From NCBI RefSeq assembly GCF_026672425.1, contig NZ_JAPPRC010000006.1, forward strand, positions 1,116,001-1,180,000: DNA of 64,000 bases, written 5' to 3'. This DNA is from Pannonibacter sp. SL95. GTDB lineage: Bacteria > Pseudomonadota > Alphaproteobacteria > Rhizobiales > Stappiaceae. Positions 9,835 through 18,563 of this stretch are shown one piece after another (within the stretch, counting starts at the first letter, position 1; the number at the start of each line of letters is the position of its first letter). Both the position numbers and the translations under genes were made by a program. Below the pieces are notes generated by a model that saw only the letters and a list, made by a program, of their open reading frames with translations, was not told the DNA's origin and did no database searches.

Positions 9835-10893
9835 TCAGCCGCCGGTGACGCTCATGTGGCGGGCGACGGCCGGTCTTTTTGTCCGCCGGTCGATGATGAA
9901 ATCATGCCCCTTCGGCTTGCGGCCGATGGCCTCGTCGATGGCCCGTGCGATCAGCTCATCGCCCTCCGAAGCGCGCAAGGCCGCGCGCAGGTCGGCGCTG
10001 TCGTCCTGGCCAAGGCACATGTAGAGCATGCCGGTGCAGGTGACGCGCACCCGGTTGCAGGTTTCGCAGAAATTATGCGTCATCGGCGTAATGAAGCCGA
10101 TGCGACCGCCGGTTTCCGCAACCTGCATGTAGCGGGCCGGGCCGCTGGTCTTGTACGGGATATCCGTCAAGGTAAAGCGTTCGGCCAGACGGGCCCGAAC
10201 CAGGCTCAGCGGCAGGTACTGATCCGTGCGGTCGCCGTCGATGTCGCCCATGGGCATGGTTTCGATCAGTGTGAGATCGTGACCCCCAGCATGGGCCCAC
10301 TCGAGCATGGGCACGATCTCGTCCTCGTTGACGCCCTTCAGCGCCACCATGTTGAGCTTGACCGCAATACCGGCCTCTTGCGCGGCGCGGATGCCGTCCA
10401 TGACCTTGCCGAAATCGCCCCAGCGGGTGATTGCGCGGAAGCGGTCCGGATCCAGCGTATCAAGGGACACGTTGATGCGCCGGACGCCAGCCTCCGCCAG
10501 CTCGCCGGCATAGCGGGCGAGCTGCGAGCCGTTGGTGGTCAGCGTCAGCTCCTCGAGAGCTCCGGATTTCAGATGCCGGGAGAGGGAGCGGATCAGGTCA
10601 AGGATGCCCTTGCGCACCAGCGGCTCGCCGCCGGTCAGGCGAAGCTTGCCGACGCCCTTGGCAATGAAGGCCGTGCAGAGCCGGTCCAGTTCCTCAAGCG
10701 TCAGGATCTCGCGCTTGGGCAGGAAGGTCATGTCTTCCGCCATGCAATAGACGCAGCGGAAATCGCAGCGGTCGGTGACCGAAACGCGCAAATAGGACAC
10801 GGCGCGACCGAAGGGGTCGATCATCTGGGGACGGACAGCCGGCTGGGGCGTCGCAAAGGACGGCACAGCTCGTGGCAGGATGATCTCCTCCAT
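9835..10893 (-). CDS. moaA: GTP 3',8-cyclase
   Basis: The 352-residue radical-SAM enzyme that starts molybdenum cofactor synthesis by converting GTP to the cyclic precursor of cPMP. The SAM-binding cluster motif is CDFRCVYC (CxxxCxxC), the second cluster motif is CETCNRV with a third cysteine 14 residues later (GMLYMC), and the protein ends in GG, as functional MoaA does. [12 protein letters not shown] is also characteristic. The start at 10893 has GGGAGAG 5-8 bases upstream; earlier in-frame starts lack this. It is the second cofactor locus in the window beside mobA-moeA. Its upstream region (175 bases) is shared with the divergent photolyase gene. Confidence 0.95.
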   Translation of the reverse strand: MEEIILPRAVPSFATPQPAVRPQMIDPFGRAVSYLRVSVTDRCDFRCVYCMAEDMTFLPKREILTLEELDRLCTAFIAKGVGKLRLTGGEPLVRKGILDLIRSLSRHLKSGALEELTLTTNGSQLARYAGELAEAGVRRINVSLDTLDPDRFRAITRWGDFGKVMDGIRAAQEAGIAVKLNMVALKGVNEDEIVPMLEWAHAGGHDLTLIETMPMGDIDGDRTDQYLPLSLVRARLAERFTLTDIPYKTSGPARYMQVAETGGRIGFITPMTHNFCETCNRVRVTCTGMLYMCLGQDDSADLRAALRASEGDELIARAIDEAIGRKPKGHDFIIDRRTKRPAVARHMSVTGG

Positions 10894-11068
10894 GCGTCTC
10901 TCCCTCATTCCCGGGGGCGTCGGTCCCGGGGTCACGTCGTTCTGTTCCACCAAACATATTGCATTTTTGCCGCCGGGCAAGGGCTGTGCTGGCAGGTGAT
11001 CCTGAACTGTCGCACAAGCGTATCAGCACGAACACTGTCAAACCGACCTGCAGCAATCAGAGCCTCCC

Positions 11069-12520
11069 ATGACCACCATCGTCTGGTTCCGCCAGGACCT
11101 GCGCCTTGCCGACAACCCCGCACTTGCCGAAGCGTTTGCCAATGGCCCGGTGCTGCCGCTCTACATTGTCGAAACGCCGGAGCAGGCCGCAGACAGCCAT
11201 CCCATGACCGGGGCGAGCCAGTGGTGGCTGCACCACAGCCTCAAGGCGCTGGATGCGGACCTTGGCACCCTCGGCGGACGCCTCGTGGTGATGGAAGGAC
11301 CAGCCGAAACGGCGCTGGAACGGGCGGTGGCGCAAAGCGGCGCAACGGCGATCCACTGGAACCGCTGCTACGAGCCGCATGCGATTGCCCGCGACAAGCA
11401 CCTGAAGACCCGGTTCAGCGCCGATGGCCTCAGCGTACGCAGCTTCAACGCCAGCCTGTTGCATGAACCCTGGGACGTGGAAACCAAGACCGGCGGCCCG
11501 TTCAAGGTCTATTCGCCCTTCTGGCGGGCGGCCCTGACCCGGCCGGTCGCGGCGCCCCTGCCGCGCGCCAGTGGCCGCCTTGTCAGCCCGGACGGGCTGG
11601 GCCGGCCCCTGGACAGCTTTGGCCTGACGCCGAGCAAGCCCGATTGGGCAGCTGGATGGCTGGACCTGTGGCAGCCGGGCGAGGCCGGGGCCAGTGCGCT
11701 GCTTGGCACGTTCCTCGAGGAGGGGCTGAAAGGCTATGGCGAGTTGCGCAATCGCCCGGACCTTCCCAATGTCTCGCGCCTGTCACCGCATCTGCATTTC
11801 GGCGAGATCTCGCCGCGCCAGGTCTGGGCCGCAACCCGGCTCTACACCGACATGCATCCCGCGTTCGCCAAGGACGGCGACAAGTTCCTGTCCGAGATCG
11901 GCTGGCGCGAGTTTGCCTATCACTTGCTCTACCACTTCCCGACCCTGCCGGCGAAGAACTGGAAGCCAGCATTCGATGCCTATCCCTGGCGCGAGAGCGA
12001 GGCCGACCTGAAGGCCTGGCAGCGCGGCATGACCGGCTATCCGATGGTGGATGCGGGAATGCGGGAACTCTGGGCCACCGGCTACATGCACAACCGGGTG
12101 CGCATGCTGGTCGCCTCCTTCCTGATCAAGCATCTCCGGCTCGACTGGCGGCACGGCGAGGCCTGGTTCCGTGACACGCTGCTGGACGCGGACCTTGCCA
12201 ACAATTCGGCCAGCTGGCAGTGGGTGGCCGGCAGCGGCGCTGATGCCGCGCCTTACTTCCGCATCTTTGCACCCGTCGGGCAGGGGCAGAAGTTCGATCC
12301 GGACGGCACCTATGTCCGGCGCTGGTGCCCGGAACTGGCGCGGCTGCCGATCGAATTCCTGCACGCCCCCTTCGAGGCTCCGGACCGGGTGCTGAAGGCA
12401 GCTGGTGTCGTGCTGGGCAAGACCTATCCCCGGCCGATCGTCGATCACGCCGCCGCCCGCGCGGCAGCGCTCGCCGGCTATGAAGCCGTTAAAGAGGCAG
12501 GTGGCGTCGCCGCCGAATAG
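11069..12520 (+). CDS. phrB: Deoxyribodipyrimidine photolyase
   Basis: A 483-residue class I CPD photolyase that repairs UV-induced pyrimidine dimers with light. The N-terminal antenna-binding Rossmann domain begins TTIVWFRQDLRLADNP; the FAD-binding helical domain contains LSPHLHFGEISPRQVW, EIGWREFAYHLLYHFP and, near the cofactor, GMRELWATGYMHNRVRM. The C-terminal region NSASWQWVAGSGADAAPYFR is the lesion/FAD signature of CPD photolyases. Length is normal. It is divergent from moaA and convergent with the FkbM gene. Light repair and the BLUF sensor in the same region suggest a light-exposed bacterium. Confidence 0.95.
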   Translation: MTTIVWFRQDLRLADNPALAEAFANGPVLPLYIVETPEQAADSHPMTGASQWWLHHSLKALDADLGTLGGRLVVMEGPAETALERAVAQSGATAIHWNRCYEPHAIARDKHLKTRFSADGLSVRSFNASLLHEPWDVETKTGGPFKVYSPFWRAALTRPVAAPLPRASGRLVSPDGLGRPLDSFGLTPSKPDWAAGWLDLWQPGEAGASALLGTFLEEGLKGYGELRNRPDLPNVSRLSPHLHFGEISPRQVWAATRLYTDMHPAFAKDGDKFLSEIGWREFAYHLLYHFPTLPAKNWKPAFDAYPWRESEADLKAWQRGMTGYPMVDAGMRELWATGYMHNRVRMLVASFLIKHLRLDWRHGEAWFRDTLLDADLANNSASWQWVAGSGADAAPYFRIFAPVGQGQKFDPDGTYVRRWCPELARLPIEFLHAPFEAPDRVLKAAGVVLGKTYPRPIVDHAAARAAALAGYEAVKEAGGVAAE

Positions 12521-12549
12521 ACTTACCCGCGCGTAGCCACCGGATGGGT

Positions 12550-13575
12550 CTATTCAGCCGCCTGTGTGCGGGCGATGTCCGCCGGAATGCGGAAATCCAG
12601 CAGCGCGGCGAGGTCCCGCGCCTCCTGGCCGATGAGCTCGAATTCGGCCGAGGTGGCGAAGGTGCGCGCAAGGCTCCAGAAGTTGGGCTGGGCAAAATGC
12701 GGCTGCATCGCTGCAAGGCTCTCAGGTTCGCGCCCGAGCACAAGCCGGTAGGCCGCGCGGATCTCCGCTTCGCTGCGTGGTGCACCCGCCGGTGCCGACC
12801 CTTCCGGCAGCCGGCCGGTCAGCACCATCTGCGCCAGCGTGGCAAGGCCAGTGGCGCGGGCGGCCAGGCGCGACAGGGCCACGCTGGCGCCGCCGCCGTA
12901 CCAGATGAAATCGTCGAACACATTGGCACCGAGACCAAACCGGTCGGCCAGCTCGCGGCGGGTCTGATGCAGGTAGAAGCGGTTGAGCCCGTCAAACTGC
13001 ATCGCCGTGTAGCCAAGATCCTGCAGCTGCCGGTCCACCTCGTTTTCGGCGACAGACCCCTCGCTGTGGACGGTTGTCTCGATGGCCACGACCCACGGGC
13101 GCACGGGCGAGGTGCCCCAGCTCGCCAGCACGTCCTGTTCCATGCCCTCCACATCGATCTTCAGCCAGTGCACCTCGCCGGGGGCGGCATTCAGCACCTC
13201 GGCCAGGGACAGCGCCGGCACGGTCAGCGCCACGGCACTGTGACCGGCTGCGGCATGCGCGGCGGCGACATCCGCCCGGCCTGTCGAGAGCCCGCTGGTG
13301 CCATCGATGCGGTGGAAGGTGACGCTGCCCGGGCTGGTGGACAGGGCCACTTCGAACACCCGGTCACCAGGACGCGCGGCGCGGAGCGCTGCGGCCATTT
13401 CCGGCAGCGGCTCGACATGGAAGCCGCGCCAGCCCTTGCGATAGAAGCCGAGGGAAACGGAATCCTGCACCGGATGGGCGGCCCCCACGTCAATGTAAAA
13501 ACCGGCCTCGACATCGCGCAGCACGCGCCAGAGAAGGACATCCTCAAGGTTCTGGAAAAAGGATTCAAAGCGCAT
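12550..13575 (-). CDS. FkbM-family methyltransferase with a C-terminal DUF4214-like segment
   Basis: A 341-residue protein. Residues about 15-215 are an FkbM-type SAM-dependent methyltransferase: FYIDVGAAHP is the SAM-binding motif, followed by HWLKIDVEGMEQDVL. The C-terminal 85 residues contain AAYRLVLGREPE and a following hydrophobic/aromatic pattern ending TSAEFELIGQ, which resembles the DUF4214 repeat found in surface and secreted proteins. Such enzymes typically O-methylate sugars of surface glycans. The start at 13575 lacks a strong ribosome site, and a few residues of extension are possible. The gene is 25 kb from the capsule locus but may act on surface polysaccharide. Confidence 0.8.
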   Translation of the reverse strand: MRFESFFQNLEDVLLWRVLRDVEAGFYIDVGAAHPVQDSVSLGFYRKGWRGFHVEPLPEMAAALRAARPGDRVFEVALSTSPGSVTFHRIDGTSGLSTGRADVAAAHAAAGHSAVALTVPALSLAEVLNAAPGEVHWLKIDVEGMEQDVLASWGTSPVRPWVVAIETTVHSEGSVAENEVDRQLQDLGYTAMQFDGLNRFYLHQTRRELADRFGLGANVFDDFIWYGGGASVALSRLAARATGLATLAQMVLTGRLPEGSAPAGAPRSEAEIRAAYRLVLGREPESLAAMQPHFAQPNFWSLARTFATSAEFELIGQEARDLAALLDFRIPADIARTQAAE

Positions 13576-13735
13576 CTGGCAGGTCCGGGCATAAATCTGG
13601 TGCGCAACTAATGATATCGCGTCGCATGTCTGGCAAGCGATATCGCGGCTGTGCTTGACCTGTGCACGCAAGACACTAGGTTCTGAAGCGATTTTGCATC
13701 GCTGCACTCCCGCCCCTTGCCTCTGGATTTTCTCC

Positions 13736-14095
13736 ATGACCACGCCCTGGCCCACCGAACTTCGCCTCTCCAAGGACAAGAAGACCCTGACGGTCGCCTT
13801 CGACACCGGCGAGAAGCATGACTACAGCGCGGAATATCTCAGGGTCTGCTCGCCTTCGGCCGAGGTGCAGGGACATAATCCGTCGCAGAAGATCACGGTT
13901 CCGGGCAAGCGCGACGTGATGATCCTGAGCGTCGAGCCCGTGGGCAACTACGCCGTCCGCCTGCATTTCGACGACCTGCACCAGACGGGCATCTACACCT
14001 GGCCCTATTTCCTCGACCTCGCCCGCAATCCGGACAAGCACTGGGGCGTCTATCTGACGGAACTTGAGGCCAAGGGCCTGTCGCGGGATCGGTGA
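13736..14095 (+). CDS. DUF971 (GBBH-like N-terminal domain) protein
   Basis: A 119-residue stand-alone DUF971 protein, the domain found at the N-terminus of gamma-butyrobetaine hydroxylase. Typical features are WPTELRLSKDKKTL, LRVCSPSAEVQGH and the C-terminal GIYTWPYFLDL. Single-domain versions are widespread in proteobacteria and often lie near Fe-S or Mrp genes; here mrp is 6 kb away. Function is not established. It is transcribed divergently from the FkbM gene with 160 bases between. Confidence 0.9.
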   Translation: MTTPWPTELRLSKDKKTLTVAFDTGEKHDYSAEYLRVCSPSAEVQGHNPSQKITVPGKRDVMILSVEPVGNYAVRLHFDDLHQTGIYTWPYFLDLARNPDKHWGVYLTELEAKGLSRDR

Positions 14096-14117
14096 GGCTA
14101 GGAAATTTTACTCGTCG

Positions 14118-14271
14118 CTCCTGCGCAGGCAGGAGACCAGGAATCAGGTGTGACTTGTCTCCCTCGGACGTCATCCCCGCCTTGTGCGGGGATCAAGCGC
14201 TCGGGTCCGGCTGGTCTGGGATCTATGAGAGCGTCCAGGCAGAATGGATCCCCGCACAAGGCGGGGATGAC
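14118..14271. repeat. Intergenic palindromic repeat element
   Basis: The 280-base gap between the DUF971 gene and the transpeptidase gene holds no gene. It contains a small hairpin at 14118-14135 (CTCCTGC stem) and a perfect 25-bp inverted repeat, 14170-14194 against 14247-14271, whose outer end reads GTCATCCCCGCCTTGTGCGG. This style of mobile palindromic repeat is common between genes in alphaproteobacteria. It may also serve as a transcription barrier between these convergent genes. Confidence 0.8.
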
Positions 14272-14377
14272 CGCAAAGGGTAGGCAAGTCCGTGGCAAGA
14301 ACCCGGGTGCGGCAATCGCGTTCGGCAGGCCGCTTGGACCGGGCCGGACGAGAGGGCTGGTGCCCTCTCTTGCGACC

Positions 14378-14971
14378 TTACCGCTTGACGACGACCGTCG
14401 CGCCGATGTCGACGTTTTCGTAGAGGTGCTCGACGTCCTCGTTGGCAAGGCGGATGCAGCCGGAGGACACGGCCGAGCCAATGGTCCAGGGCTGGTTGGT
14501 GCCGTGGATGCGGTAGATCGTCGAGCCGATGTACATGGCGCGGGCACCGAGCGGATTGTTGATGCCGCCGACCATATGCGCGGGCAGGATACGGCCCTTG
14601 GCGCGTTCGCGGGCGCGCATCTGCGGCGGCGGGGTCCAGCCCGGCCACTCGGCCTTGCGCGTGACCTTGTGCACGCCGGACCACTGCATGCCTTCCTTGC
14701 CGACGCCAACGCCATACTTCATCGCCCGGCCGCCTTCGCGCACGTGGTAGAGACGGCGCTCCTTGGTGTCGACAACGATGGTGCCCGGCGCATAAGTGCC
14801 GGAATAGCTGACCATCTCGCGCTCGATCGGCGAGCGGCCGGACCCGGTGCCCGGTCCGTAGCTTTCCCACTGCTTGGTCACCGGATCATAGAAGCGGCCC
14901 GCCTGGGCGCCTGCCGCTGACGTGCCAGCCACAAGTGCAACGGCGGCCAGAAGACCGATCATCTTGCGCAT
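14378..14971 (-). CDS. L,D-transpeptidase (YkuD domain)
   Basis: A 197-residue secreted cell-wall enzyme that forms 3-3 peptidoglycan crosslinks or attaches proteins to peptidoglycan. A signal peptide covers residues 1-23 (MIGLLAAVALVAGTSAAGAQ region). The YkuD catalytic signature is IHGTNQPW followed by SSGCIRLANED, with the catalytic Cys in SSGCIR. The start at 14971 has GGAG 8 bases upstream; it sits directly before the signal peptide. The short N-terminal YDPVTKQWESY segment is typical of the alphaproteobacterial ErfK/YbiS branch. Confidence 0.92.
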   Translation of the reverse strand: MRKMIGLLAAVALVAGTSAAGAQAGRFYDPVTKQWESYGPGTGSGRSPIEREMVSYSGTYAPGTIVVDTKERRLYHVREGGRAMKYGVGVGKEGMQWSGVHKVTRKAEWPGWTPPPQMRARERAKGRILPAHMVGGINNPLGARAMYIGSTIYRIHGTNQPWTIGSAVSSGCIRLANEDVEHLYENVDIGATVVVKR

Positions 14972-15352
14972 TGAAAGTGCTCCCCACACACAGCGCCACC
15001 CCGGCGCCTGTCTCCAAATCCCGCCGCAGACTAGAGCATGCGTCTTTCTACCAACTTAACGCAAGGGGATTGGGTTTTACGTCGGGTTTGACCGGCCTTG
15101 CTCGTGCTCAGAACTTTTTGCGTGTCAGCCGGTCGGGCGGAGCCGGAGCGTCGCCGAAGGATCTGCAAAACGACGCAGGGCCCCGGCGGGGCCCTTGATG
15201 TTGGTCATCAACCTCGGCGTCACCGGCGTCATCCCGGCCAAGCGAAGCGCCGAGCCGGGACCGGAGAGCAGAGGTGTCGATCGTACAATGAACAGGGAGC
15301 CGATAAGCTCAGGCTCTCCGGTCCCGGGTCTCCGCTGTGCTCTCGCCCGGGG
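14972..15352. repeat. Gene-free stretch with an orphan hairpin and REP-like palindromes
   Basis: No convincing gene is present. An 8-bp-stem hairpin (AGGGCCCC, 15177-15195) looks like a terminator although no gene ends nearby. A REP-like pair follows: a perfect 15-bp inverted repeat, 15255-15269 against 15313-15327 (CCGGGACCGGAGAGC). A further palindrome CCCGGG...CCCGGG (15323-15351) is the site where the IS110 element entered. Confidence 0.65.
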
Positions 15353-16520
15353 TTGTTTGTTGTCCGAGGTGCTAGGGTAAAGGGGAAGCTGCGACCCTTA
15401 ACCCGCAGCTTCAGCGTCAGGCGACCGTCCCGGGGTCGGGTTTTCACCCGCTGTCATCATGGCTCCCTGACGCTTCCCTTTTCCCGCTTGGAGAGTTGAT
15501 TGGGCCTCTGGCTGACACCCACGCCCGCAAACAATCCGAAGCACGTCAAGGATAGCACGGCCATGCCCGCCCTGCAGCAGCCTCCCGCCCATGTCTGCGG
15601 CTTCGATGTCGCCAAGGACAGCATCACCGCCTTCGACACCGCCACCGGCCGTGTCACGACCTTCCCCAACCGCTCCGCCAGCATCCGCAAGGCGCTGACA
15701 GGCCTGTCGGCCGACTGCCTGTGCGTGTTGGAGCCGACCGGCGGCCACGAGCGCCTGCTGGTGGGCGAACTGACGGCAGCAGGCCTTGCCTGCCACCGGG
15801 CCGATACCGTTAAGGTCAAGGCATTCAGCCGGTCCTTCGGCCGTCTTGCCAAGACAGACGCCATCGATGCCCAGGCTCTGGCCCGCTATGGCGAGGAGCG
15901 CTGGAAGACACTCGCCCTGGTCACGCCGGCCGATGAGACCCAGAGCACACTCGCCAGCCTCAATGCCCGCCGTCAGGAGCTTCTCGCCCTCAAGGTGGCC
16001 GAGCAGAACCGCTCAAAGATCCCCGGAGAGGGACCTGGCATCGCGATCATCCGCCGCTCCTGCCAGGTCATCCTGCGGGCGATCCTGCACGAGATCGAGG
16101 CCATCGACGCCGCCATCGAGGCGCTCGTCGACGCCTCGCCGCAGCTCGCCCGCCGGATCGAGGTCTGCTGCTCCCTGCCGGGCGTGGGCAAGCGCACCGC
16201 CATCACCCTCGCCGCAACCATGCCGGAACTGGGAACGATGGACCGGCGCCAGGCCGCAAGCCTCGCCGGGGTCGCCCCTCATCCCAAGGACAGCGGAACC
16301 CTCAAGGGATATCGCCGGATGCATGGCGGACGCTCCACCGTCAAGCCGGCCCTCTTCATGGCCGCCTTGTCCGCAAGCCGCGCAAACGGGCCATTAAAAG
16401 AGGTCTATCAAAGGCTTATCAACAACGGGAAGAAGCCAATCCTCGCAATCTCCGCCCTCATGCGAAAGATCATCGTCATCCTGAACGTAAGGATCAGGCA
16501 AAACGCACAACAACAGAGTT
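15353..16520 (+). mobile_element. IS110-family insertion sequence, copy A (complete)
   Basis: About 1,168 bp with no terminal inverted repeats, as expected for IS110. The limits come from comparison with copy C: sequence is shared from the GTTG at 15352-15355 to the GTTG at 16518-16521, and the flanks differ outside CCCGGGG on the left and ATGAC on the right. It consists of a leader of about 210 bases, which folds as a bridge RNA, and one transposase gene ending inside the right end. It sits in a REP-like palindrome, downstream of the fumarase fragment. Confidence 0.88.
15385..15545 (+). ncRNA. Putative IS110 bridge RNA, copy A
   Basis: The leader folds as three units in the order known for IS110 bridge RNAs. 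First, a 9-bp hairpin (15385-15412). Second, a target-binding loop: outer stem 15413-15421/15466-15474 (AGCGTCAGG/CCTGACGCT), cap hairpin 15437-15450, left guide CCCGGGGT (15429-15436) equal to the sequence left of the element, and right guide GTCATCA (15453-15459) complementary to TGATGAC on its right. Third, a donor-binding loop: stem 15486-15491/15536-15542 with one bulge, left guide AGAGTTG (15492-15498) equal to the element's right end, and right guide CAAACAA (15528-15534) complementary to its left end TTGTTTG. The RNA's true ends are not known. Confidence 0.75.
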
Positions 16521-16522
16521 GA
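15563..16522 (+). CDS. IS110-family transposase (RNA-guided recombinase), copy A
   Basis: A 319-residue DEDD/serine recombinase of IS110. The N-terminal RuvC-like domain shows HVCGFDVAKDS (first Asp), VLEPTGGHE (Glu) and KTDAIDAQALARY (Asp pair). The C-terminal Transposase_20 domain contains LPGVGKRTA, AASLAGVAPHPKDSG and MHGGRSTVKPALFMAAL with its catalytic Ser region. I placed the start at ATG 15563, with AAGGA 10 bases upstream. A TTG at 15500 with GGAGAG before it would extend the protein by 21 residues, but it lies inside the donor loop of the bridge RNA. The stop codon overlaps the right end of the element. Confidence 0.9.
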   Translation: MPALQQPPAHVCGFDVAKDSITAFDTATGRVTTFPNRSASIRKALTGLSADCLCVLEPTGGHERLLVGELTAAGLACHRADTVKVKAFSRSFGRLAKTDAIDAQALARYGEERWKTLALVTPADETQSTLASLNARRQELLALKVAEQNRSKIPGEGPGIAIIRRSCQVILRAILHEIEAIDAAIEALVDASPQLARRIEVCCSLPGVGKRTAITLAATMPELGTMDRRQAASLAGVAPHPKDSGTLKGYRRMHGGRSTVKPALFMAALSASRANGPLKEVYQRLINNGKKPILAISALMRKIIVILNVRIRQNAQQQS

Positions 16523-16550
16523 TGACGGATGGTGAGGTCGTTGGAAGTGG

Positions 16551-16575
16551 CGAAGGGCCCCGGCGGGGCCCTTCG
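16551..16575 (-). terminator. Fumarase terminator, left repeat copy
   Basis: Perfect 11-bp stem CGAAGGGCCCC with a 3-base loop, 30 bases past the stop codon of the fumarase fragment on the minus strand. It lacks a clear T-tract. An identical hairpin ends the intact fumarase gene at 21108-21132. Confidence 0.7.
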
Positions 16576-16604
16576 AAATCAGCTGATCAGTTCAGGACTA
16601 CACC

Positions 16605-17453
<849 letters not shown>

Positions 17454-17596
17454 ATGAGTTCACCATGGTCCCGTGGCGGCCAATGATTGATCGCCAGCTT
17501 GGCCGTGAGGTCAGCGGCATTGTGCAAGGTGGGTCGGTATCGTGGCAGTTGGGAAGACAGAGGGGATTGGGCCTGTAACAGGCATCAACGGTCGTA
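17454..17596. other. Left end of inserted segment, no gene seen
   Basis: The 143 bases between the fumarase breakpoint and the stop of the LysR gene show no homology I recognise and no convincing reading frame. They are the left edge of the unique DNA enclosed by the direct repeats. Confidence 0.5.
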
Positions 17597-18463
17597 TCAC
17601 GTTTTCAGGGACGGCTCCGCTGCGACGATCGTGGATACGAAATCCATCACTGCGCGTACAGCGGGCGTCTTGCGGAGATCGCGATGCACGGCAATCCAGA
17701 TGTCGCGCGAGAAGGTCGGAGCGTCCGCTTCGAGACGAACGAGATCAGGATCGCGATCCCCGATGAAAGAAGGAAGTCCCGCGACGCCCGCACCCGCGCG
17801 TGCGGCGATCAGGTGCCCGCTTATATCGTTCAGTTCACAGGCCACAGGTCGGTCCCCGGCGATATCAAGCAGCCAGCCTTGTTGCGGCATATCTGCGAAG
17901 CTTTGGTCATAGGCGATGAACTGCCAATGATCCGGCCTTTCCAGATTTGCATAGGCACGGTGAGCATAGAGAGCGAAGTCCATCTTCCCGATCCTACGCG
18001 CCACGTTGCCCGTTTCGGTCGGGTGTACGAGCCGAACAGCAACATCGGCTTCTCGATGGCTCAGAGAGACTTGTTTGGCCTCGGCCGCGAGCGAAAGTCG
18101 GATATCGGGATACTCTGCGCGAAAACGAGGCAGGTGTCGCGCTAGCAGATGGGCAACCAGAACCGGTGGCGCGCTGAGCGTGACGCGACCGACAAGCGGG
18201 GCACGGGCAGCCATTGCCAAGCGAGCGATGCCGTTTGCTTCGGCCTCCATATCAGCCGCTCGCTCAAACACCTGATTGCCAATCGCTGTCAATCGGCAGG
18301 AGCGTGGCAGCCGATCAACAAGCCTCACGTCGAGCGCGGCTTCAAGAGCCGCAAGCCGACGACTGACGGTGGCGTGATCGACTTTCAGGCTTCGTGCTGC
18401 GCCAGAAAGCGTGCCGCAACGCGCTAGGGCAAGAAAGTGACGAATATCTTCCCAATCGGCCAT
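17597..18463 (-). CDS. LysR-family transcriptional regulator
   Basis: A 288-residue LTTR. The winged helix-turn-helix is at residues 3-60 (IRHFLALARCGTLSGAARS, then DHATVSRRLAALEAAL), followed by the periplasmic-binding-like effector domain. The HTH variant (VDHATVSRR) is the branch that includes many regulators of divergently placed efflux or metabolic genes. The start at 18463 places the HTH at the N-terminus; an upstream frame would add a tail with no support. It is divergent from the MFS exporter with 100 bases between, the classic layout in which an LTTR controls its neighbour. Base composition is visibly more A/T-rich than the flanking chromosome. Confidence 0.9.
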   Translation of the reverse strand: MADWEDIRHFLALARCGTLSGAARSLKVDHATVSRRLAALEAALDVRLVDRLPRSCRLTAIGNQVFERAADMEAEANGIARLAMAARAPLVGRVTLSAPPVLVAHLLARHLPRFRAEYPDIRLSLAAEAKQVSLSHREADVAVRLVHPTETGNVARRIGKMDFALYAHRAYANLERPDHWQFIAYDQSFADMPQQGWLLDIAGDRPVACELNDISGHLIAARAGAGVAGLPSFIGDRDPDLVRLEADAPTFSRDIWIAVHRDLRKTPAVRAVMDFVSTIVAAEPSLKT

Positions 18464-18563
18464 CTGTGCAAAAACTCCGGCATCACTGGCAAAAATATAG
18501 AATTTTCGCACAGACGTGGCCAGCGTATTTCCAAGGCAAAGTCAGTTTTCTGGATTGCCGCAC
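18464..18563. promoter_or_regulatory. Divergent LysR/exporter control region
   Basis: A 100-base A/T-rich gap between divergent start codons. It includes the A/T run AAAAATATAGAATTTT (18491-18506) and a 7-bp dyad, TCTGTGC at 18463-18469 against GCACAGA at 18508-18514. These are plausible promoter and LysR binding elements; exact -35/-10 boxes cannot be assigned. Confidence 0.45.

Noticed and set aside
10894-11068. Possible molybdenum-cofactor riboswitch before moaA
   Set aside because: The leader is short and I could not build the conserved fold from the sequence; no support beyond gene context.
15500-15562. TTG start for the IS110 transposase (21 extra residues)
   Set aside because: It has GGAGAG upstream, but the segment forms the donor-binding loop of the putative bridge RNA, and the family normally starts near the FDVAKDS motif.
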